NCBI GenBank assembly: GCA_905234865.1
Contig: CAJOJE010000015.1
Span: 1 to 48,520, forward strand
Reading direction: 5' to 3'
Origin: Candidatus Gastranaerophilales bacterium
GTDB lineage: Bacteria > Cyanobacteriota > Vampirovibrionia > Gastranaerophilales > Gastranaerophilaceae
DNA: 48,520 bases
Shown here piece by piece: positions 44,386 to 48,520 of the stretch (position 1 is its first letter; each line of letters opens with the position of its first letter). A program made the translations under genes and the position numbers. Below the pieces are notes generated by a model. That model did no database searches and was not told where the DNA came from. It saw only the letters and a list, made by a program, of their open reading frames with translations.

Positions 44386-44775
44386 ATGAAAAAATTGGAA
44401 CTTTACAAATGTGAAATCTGCGGAAACATTGTTGAAGTCGTCTTAAACGGAGAAGGCACTTTAGTTTGTTGCGGAGAGGACATGAAACTTATGCTCCCGA
44501 ATACGACCGACGGCATGAGAGAAAAACATGTTCCCGTTCTTGAAGAAAAAGACGGTTTAAAAATCGTAAAAGTGGGAAGCGAGCCGCATCCTATGGTTGA
44601 TTCTCATTATATAGAATTTATTGAGGCAATTTCAAATGACGAAAAATACGTTAAAAGAAAATATTTATCCCCGAATGATAAACCTGAACTTATTTTAACG
44701 GGAGTTAAAGAAAATAACTTTAAAATGAGAGAACATTGCAATATCCACGGGCTTTTTGAAAACAAAGGAGAATAA
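44386..44775 (+). CDS. dfx: Desulfoferrodoxin (superoxide reductase)
   Basis: A 2Fe superoxide reductase of 129 residues. The N-terminal rubredoxin-like centre I uses Cys9, Cys12, Cys28 and Cys29. Centre II carries EKHVPVL, SEPHPMVDSHYIEF and the final CNIHGLF with Cys and His ligands. It reduces superoxide to peroxide without making oxygen, typical of anaerobes. The ferritin gene follows by 2 bases, so released iron can be stored. AAAGAAAGG precedes the start. Confidence 0.97.
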   Translation: MKKLELYKCEICGNIVEVVLNGEGTLVCCGEDMKLMLPNTTDGMREKHVPVLEEKDGLKIVKVGSEPHPMVDSHYIEFIEAISNDEKYVKRKYLSPNDKPELILTGVKENNFKMREHCNIHGLFENKGE

Positions 44776-44777
44776 AA

Positions 44778-45257
44778 ATGGACAATATACTTTTAGAAGA
44801 ATTAAATTCACAATTAAATAAAGAATTGCAATCCGCTTATATTTATCTTGGAATTGCAGCTTATTTTAAGCAAATTTCAATGGACGGTTTTTACAAAACG
44901 ATAGTTGAACAGGCAAAGGAAGAAACAGACCATGCAAAAAGAATTTTTGATTATCTCTTGAGCCTTGATGCGGAAGTTAAACTTTCCGACATTCAAAAAG
45001 CCGATACAACTTGGAAAAGCCCTAAAGAGGCAATAAAATTTGCGCTTGAACATGAAAAATACATAACAAATTCAATTCATTCTTTGTACGAGAAGGCAAA
45101 AGAACTGAAAGATGCAAGGTGTGAAGTTTTTCTTCAATGGTATGTAAAAGAACAAATCGAGGAAGAAGAAAAATTCAGAGGGCTTCTTGATAAACTTGAA
45201 AATGTTCAAAAATATGAATGTGAAGTGTTACATTTGGATAATTTTCTTGAAAAATAA
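44778..45257 (+). CDS. Ferritin-like iron storage protein
   Basis: A non-haem bacterial ferritin of 159 residues. The four-helix pattern and ferroxidase ligands are visible: Glu16 in LNKELQSAYIYL, EQAKEETDHAKRIFDYLLS with Glu and His, and later EHEKYITNSI and WYVKEQIEEEEKF. It oxidises and stores iron in the cytoplasm. It is co-transcribed with desulfoferrodoxin and converges with nth, ending 2 bases from it. Confidence 0.96.
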   Translation: MDNILLEELNSQLNKELQSAYIYLGIAAYFKQISMDGFYKTIVEQAKEETDHAKRIFDYLLSLDAEVKLSDIQKADTTWKSPKEAIKFALEHEKYITNSIHSLYEKAKELKDARCEVFLQWYVKEQIEEEEKFRGLLDKLENVQKYECEVLHLDNFLEK

Positions 45258-45259
45258 AG

Positions 45260-45904
45260 TTACTTAATTAATTTCTTGCAATAGTCCTTTACGGAACAAA
45301 TGTTGCATTTTGGGTTAATCGGTTTGCAAACGTTTTGTCCATGGGTTACAAGAATTGTATTATAGTCTATCCAATATTTTTTCGGCAAAATCTCCCTTAG
45401 AGTTAATTCTGTTTCTTCGGGAGTTTTTGTTTTTACATAGCCTGTGCGGTTAGAAATTCTGTGTACATGAACATCAACGCAAATCGCCGGAATATTAAAT
45501 CCTTTTGCTAAAACAAGATTGGCGGTTTTTCGCCCGACACCTTTAAATTTTACAAGTTCTTCAATTGTATTCGGGACTTTTGAATTATATTTTTCTACAA
45601 GAATTTTAGATAAATTAATTATTTGCTCGGCCTTATTTTTGTAAAAACCTACGGGATAAATTGCTTTTTCAAGAGTTTCTTTGTCCAATTTTGCAATTTC
45701 ATTCGGAGTTTTTCCAAGCTCAAGCATTCTCATAGAACATGGATATGTTGTTTTGTCATTTGTTCTTAGGGATAAAATACAGCAAATAAGAACAATGTAC
45801 GGGTCGCTGATTTTTTCCATGAAATTAACAAAGTCCGTTCGGATTACCCTATTTGCCTCATTATCTTTTTTTAAGATTTCCATTATCTTATCTATATCAA
45901 TCAT
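45260..45904 (-). CDS. nth: Endonuclease III (DNA glycosylase/AP lyase)
   Basis: Nth removes oxidised pyrimidines. The 214-residue enzyme has the helix-hairpin-helix LVKFKGVGRKTANLVLAKGF with the catalytic Lys, the catalytic Asp in AICVDVHVHRISNR, and the 4Fe-4S motif with Cys spacing C-x6-C-x2-C-x5-C near the C-terminus. It diverges from trxA. Confidence 0.96.
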   Translation of the reverse strand: MIDIDKIMEILKKDNEANRVIRTDFVNFMEKISDPYIVLICCILSLRTNDKTTYPCSMRMLELGKTPNEIAKLDKETLEKAIYPVGFYKNKAEQIINLSKILVEKYNSKVPNTIEELVKFKGVGRKTANLVLAKGFNIPAICVDVHVHRISNRTGYVKTKTPEETELTLREILPKKYWIDYNTILVTHGQNVCKPINPKCNICSVKDYCKKLIK

Positions 45905-45905
45905 T

Positions 45906-45935
45906 TTGACATGCCTTTTAATTCATGATTATAAT
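45906..45935 (+). promoter_or_regulatory. Sigma-70 promoter of trxA
   Basis: A perfect TTGACA (45906-45911) and a perfect TATAAT (45930-45935) are 18 bases apart. AAGGAG precedes the trxA start at the right distance. Confidence 0.75.
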
Positions 45936-45958
45936 ACATAAAAATAAGGAGAAAATTT

Positions 45959-46282
45959 ATGTCTAATGCAGTAGATATTGACGATTCAACTTTTGAAAAA
46001 GAAGTCTTAAATTCAGACATGGTAACGGTTGTGGACTTTTGGGCACCATGGTGCGGTCCTTGCAGAAAATTAGGTTCCGTTTTGGATGAAATTGCAGAAG
46101 AATTTCAGGGAAAAGTTAAGGTTGTTAAGATGAATACCGATGAAAATTTAAAAATTGCAACCGAATACAGAATTTCAAGTTTACCTTCCGTATATATTTT
46201 TAAAGACGGAGAAGCAAAAGAAACCATGGTCGGACTTATGCCGAAATCGGCAATTGTTTCAAATATCCAAAAATATGTATAA
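45959..46282 (+). CDS. trxA: Thioredoxin
   Basis: A 107-residue thioredoxin with the active site FWAPWCGPCRKL, the buried Asp in VVDFWA, the cis-Pro in ISSLPSVYIF, and the GLMPKSAI end. It keeps cytoplasmic disulfides reduced. Monocistronic, with its own consensus promoter and a terminator. Confidence 0.97.
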   Translation: MSNAVDIDDSTFEKEVLNSDMVTVVDFWAPWCGPCRKLGSVLDEIAEEFQGKVKVVKMNTDENLKIATEYRISSLPSVYIFKDGEAKETMVGLMPKSAIVSNIQKYV

Positions 46283-46289
46283 AATGTGT

Positions 46290-46315
46290 AAAACCCGTCA
46301 AGTGACGGGTTTTAA
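46290..46315. terminator. Bidirectional terminator after trxA
   Basis: AAAACCCGTCA and TGACGGGTTTT form a tight hairpin flanked by A and T runs, between convergent trxA and the sigma factor gene. Confidence 0.88.
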
Positions 46316-46317
46316 TT

Positions 46318-46971
46318 TTATTGAATGTCGTTTTCTATGAGGTAAACTCTTACTTTATCAAGTCCTGATTTGATTATTCTTGAAATTCTTGAAGGGGATA
46401 TTGAAAATTCTTCCGATAATTCCATTAATTTTTTTTCTTTAAAAAATTTTGCTTCAATTAATTCCTTTTCTCTTTTTGGAAGCTGCGCTATCGCCCTTTT
46501 TAACATAACGGACATTTGATTAAATTCGCATGCTTCTTCGGGGTTTTTCCTTTGGTCTTTAACTTCAAACGGTTTTTCGGCATCCAAAAGTTCATCCGTT
46601 GATAAAATCGTTTTGTAGATTGCTTCTCTTAAATCATTTCTGTCAGGCTCAATATCACTTGTACGTTGAGTTTTAACTCCATGCCAGCGGTATCTTCTTC
46701 TTAATTCGTTCCTTATAGCCCATTTTATGGCAGTCGTAAGGTATGATTCGTTGTAACTTTCTTTTGTATTATCACCCGAAAACAACACGTCAATTGTTTG
46801 TATGCCTATATTTACAAGCTCGTCATACTCAATTAAGTGCTGAGCCGCTAATGAACGATACTCGACTTTTGCAATTTTATTGATTAACCCTAAATATTGC
46901 CTGAGTCGAACGTTTTGTTCGATTGTTTCTTTTGTAATTCTCATTTTTAAATGACGATAACTCTTATACAT
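46318..46971 (-). CDS. Sigma-70-family RNA polymerase sigma factor
   Basis: The 217-residue protein has region 2 (LINKIAKVEYRSLAAQHLIE, DELVNIGIQTI, ESYLTTAIKWAIRNELRRRY) and region 4 (LPKREKELIEAKFFKEKKLM, then the helix-turn-helix LSEEFSISPSRISRIIKSGL). No region 1 is present and little lies between, as in alternative sigma factors of the FliA/WhiG/SigF size class. The regulon is unknown. The start may be ATG 46971 or ATG 46944 (MRITKETIEQ); neither has a good ribosome site. Confidence 0.88.
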   Translation of the reverse strand: MYKSYRHLKMRITKETIEQNVRLRQYLGLINKIAKVEYRSLAAQHLIEYDELVNIGIQTIDVLFSGDNTKESYNESYLTTAIKWAIRNELRRRYRWHGVKTQRTSDIEPDRNDLREAIYKTILSTDELLDAEKPFEVKDQRKNPEEACEFNQMSVMLKRAIAQLPKREKELIEAKFFKEKKLMELSEEFSISPSRISRIIKSGLDKVRVYLIENDIQ

Positions 46972-47054
46972 CTCAAGATATCATGCTTTTATGGTTTTTT
47001 CCAGTTTTGTAACAAAAAATAAAGCATAATTTTGTAATTTTTTACACTTCTTTA

Positions 47055-47083
47055 TTGACAAAAAGGTATGTTTTTAATAATTT
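47055..47083 (+). promoter_or_regulatory. Promoter of rplJ-rplL
   Basis: A perfect TTGACA (47055-47060) with a weaker TAATTT (47078-47083) after 17 bases. It lies immediately upstream of the L10 leader. Confidence 0.6.
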
Positions 47084-47140
47084 GGTTATGTACCAAAGAC
47101 GATAGGCGGCAATTTGTCTTAATTTCCTATCCAGGTTAAA
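47084..47140 (+). ncRNA. L10 leader (ribosomal protein L10 autoregulatory RNA)
   Basis: The 5' untranslated region of rplJ contains ACCAAAGACGATAGGCGGC followed by CTTAATTTCCTATCCAGGT. These match in order and content the conserved L10-binding leader (ACCGAAGACAGTAGGTG...CTTAAT...CCTACCGAGG in other bacteria). The L10-L12 complex binds this kink-turn region and represses its own synthesis. The exact outer boundaries are approximate. Confidence 0.85.
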
Positions 47141-47213
47141 AAAGCATAATCGTTGTTTAACGTTTTTGGGAATGCCAAATTAAATTTTATGTAAACAAAC
47201 GAAAGGTACGATT

Positions 47214-47735
47214 ATGACGACAAAGGCTTTTAAAAACGAAAAAATCGAACAATTCAAAAAAAGTTTTGAAAATGCCAAAGTTGCGGTTGTTACTGATTAC
47301 AGAGGATACACCGTAGAAGAAATTACGAATTTAAGACGCAATCTTCAAAAAGCTGACTGCGATTATACCGTAACAAAAAATACGTTGTGTAAAATTGCTG
47401 CCAAAGGAACGAACTTTGAAGCAATAGAAGCCGTTTTAACGGGTCCTTCGGCTATTGCTTTCGGTTTTGGCGACGAGGTTTCCGCTGCTAAGGTTCTTGC
47501 AAAATTTATTAAAGACACCAAAAAAGGCGAAATCACGGGCGCCGTTCTTGACGGAAAATTATTATCCGCCGATGAGGCAAAAAAACTTGCGCTTCTTCCT
47601 TCAAAAGAAGAACTTTACGCAAAAATCCTCGGTTCTGTCAATTCACCCGCTTCGGGCATTGTATACTCGATTAACGGCGTAATGAGCGCTCTTGTCAGAG
47701 CAATTGACGCTGTTGCAAAGCAAAAACAAGCGTAA
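47214..47735 (+). CDS. rplJ: 50S ribosomal protein L10
   Basis: L10 anchors the L7/L12 stalk. The 173-residue protein shows VAVVTDYRGYTVEEITNLRR, YTVTKNTLCKIAAKGT, LTGPSAIAFGFGD and a C-terminal helix for L12 binding. GAAAGG precedes the ATG. It is controlled by the L10 leader upstream and followed 52 bases later by rplL. Confidence 0.98.
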   Translation: MTTKAFKNEKIEQFKKSFENAKVAVVTDYRGYTVEEITNLRRNLQKADCDYTVTKNTLCKIAAKGTNFEAIEAVLTGPSAIAFGFGDEVSAAKVLAKFIKDTKKGEITGAVLDGKLLSADEAKKLALLPSKEELYAKILGSVNSPASGIVYSINGVMSALVRAIDAVAKQKQA

Positions 47736-47787
47736 GTTATATTAATAATTTACAATTCATTAAAACAATTAATAAGGAGAAAATAAA

Positions 47788-48162
47788 ATGAGCAATGTAG
47801 AAACAATTTTAGAATCAATTGAAAAATTAACTTTAATCGAAGCAGCTGAACTCGTTAAAGCTATGGAAGAAAAATTCGGCGTTTCCGCTGCCGCACCCGT
47901 TGCAGTCGCTGCTGCACCCGCTGCTGCCGCTGAAGCTGCCGCTGATGCTCCGACTGAAGTAAGCGTTATCTTAGCTTCTGCAGGCGCAAACAAAATTCCC
48001 GTATTGAAAATCGTCAGAGAAATTACGGGCTTAGGCTTAAAAGAAGCTAAAGACTTGGTAGACGGCGCTCCTAAACCCGTTAAAGAAAATATCAAAAAAG
48101 AAGAAGCTGAAGAACTCAAGAAAAAACTTGAAGAAGCCGGCGCTACCGTTGAAATCAAGTAA
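47788..48162 (+). CDS. rplL: 50S ribosomal protein L7/L12
   Basis: The stalk protein that recruits translation factors. The 124-residue protein has the N-terminal dimer domain ([20 protein letters not shown]), an Ala-rich hinge and the C-terminal domain with [20 protein letters not shown] and [16 protein letters not shown] precedes the ATG. A terminator follows, so rplJ-rplL form a complete unit. Confidence 0.99.
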   Translation: MSNVETILESIEKLTLIEAAELVKAMEEKFGVSAAAPVAVAAAPAAAAEAAADAPTEVSVILASAGANKIPVLKIVREITGLGLKEAKDLVDGAPKPVKENIKKEEAEELKKKLEEAGATVEIK

Positions 48163-48179
48163 GATTTTAATAATAATTA

Positions 48180-48214
48180 AAAAATCTCTCTCTTATAAAA
48201 GAGGGAGATTTTTT
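48180..48214 (+). terminator. Terminator of rplJ-rplL
   Basis: AAAAATCTCTCTC-type left arm and GAGGGAGATTTTTT right arm form a stem with one or two G-T pairs, followed by a T run. Confidence 0.82.
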
Positions 48215-48299
48215 GTAACATAAATTAACCCGTTTTTAATTCTTGCTTTTCTTGAATTACTTGAATACCCCTCCTTTCCGATTTTGTATTTTTAACATC

Positions 48300-48328
48300 T
48301 TGTATCGCCTTTAAATATGCTTTATAAT
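48300..48328 (+). promoter_or_regulatory. Sigma-70-type promoter of the last pilin gene
   Basis: TTGTAT (48300-48305), 17 bases, then TATAAT (48323-48328). An AAAAAGG site (48357-48363) lies ten bases before ATG 48374, the same plan as at the two other pilin genes in this window. Confidence 0.65.
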
Positions 48329-48373
48329 TATATAATATGGTCTTTTAATTTATATGAAAAAGGTTTATTAGTC

Positions 48374-48520
48374 ATGTTTAACGTTAATAATAAAAAATCG
48401 GGGTTTACCTTAGCCGAAACCTTAATTTGTCTTGGTATAATAGGCGTTGTAGCCGTACTTGTCATCCCTTCTTTAATAGCTTCCGTTACAGATAGAGCAA
48501 GAAGCACTCAAATTTTATTA
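48374..48520 (+). CDS. Type IV pilin-like protein, N-terminal part (3' end outside window)
   Basis: The visible 49 residues are MFNVNNKKSG followed by FTLAETLICLGIIGVVAVLV, a canonical prepilin: basic leader ending in Gly, Phe at +1, Glu at +5 and a hydrophobic helix. The globular part lies beyond the window. Its promoter and ribosome site resemble those of the pilin-like genes at 738 and 5257, so these are probably members of one dispersed family. Confidence 0.88.
   Translation, partial: MFNVNNKKSGFTLAETLICLGIIGVVAVLVIPSLIASVTDRARSTQILL

Noticed and set aside
47769-48158. A 129-codon open frame antisense to rplL
   Set aside because: It is the mirror of the Ala-rich L7/L12 gene; its Ser/Ala-rich composition is a by-product and there is no ribosome site.

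Overview
The window looks like chromosomal DNA from an AT-rich, Gram-negative-type, anaerobic bacterium close to the non-photosynthetic cyanobacterial relatives of the gut (Gastranaerophilales / Vampirovibrionia, formerly Melainabacteria). The reasons are inferential. There are several large type IV pilin-like proteins with a conserved FTLAETLI segment, an LptF/G permease and LPS-type glycosyltransferases, desulfoferrodoxin and ferritin, GatA, SMC-ScpA-ScpB, an L10 leader RNA, and proteins with short N-terminal FTG/FSG motifs that I associate with this lineage. No 16S rRNA is present, so the placement is tentative.

Layout. 1-6.6 kb: three pilin-like genes (one cut by the window edge) around a RelA/SpoT-like protein, YraN and GatA. 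One pilin is preceded by a 14-C tract, and another has two in-frame palindromic repeat units inserted in its leader. 6.6-13.2 kb: LptF/G and TyrA on the minus strand; an aconitase-type small subunit, an NAD-type isocitrate dehydrogenase and a small protein on the plus strand; then an alpha/beta hydrolase, a Nudix hydrolase, a UbiE/MenG methyltransferase and a membrane/coiled-coil protein. 13.2-17.6 kb: three overlapping glycosyltransferases (GT4-like, GT9, GT8) and a CstA-family transporter. 17.8-23.3 kb: a peptide with Asp at every second residue, a HExxH zincin, an M20 peptidase, a superinfection-immunity-like membrane protein, a coiled-coil protein with a hydrophobic Gly/Ala tail, and a sodium:neurotransmitter-type symporter.

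23.4-29.7 kb is the most unusual region. A small zinc-ribbon protein with a leader-like N-terminus is divergent from a five-gene operon: GAF protein; subtilisin-like protease fused to a zinc ribbon and an HD phosphohydrolase; ABC exporter; TPR-type protein; class III nucleotide cyclase. The zinc ribbon inside the protease has the same cysteine spacing as the small protein. I infer a cyclic-nucleotide-linked protease/export system; its function is unknown. A tRNA-Ser(GGA) closes this region.

30-36 kb: an ankyrin lipoprotein, a decayed lipoprotein gene, RmlA-RmlB, and a divergent RgpF-like/GT2 pair for rhamnose-containing surface glycan. 36-48.5 kb: core housekeeping genes glyA, typA, the smc-scpA-scpB operon, superoxide reductase plus ferritin, nth, trxA, a sigma-70-family factor, and rplJ-rplL behind an L10 leader. 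The window ends inside a fourth pilin-like gene. No gap above 300 bases lacks a gene, pseudogene or RNA signal. No CRISPR array, rRNA, integrase or transposase was seen.
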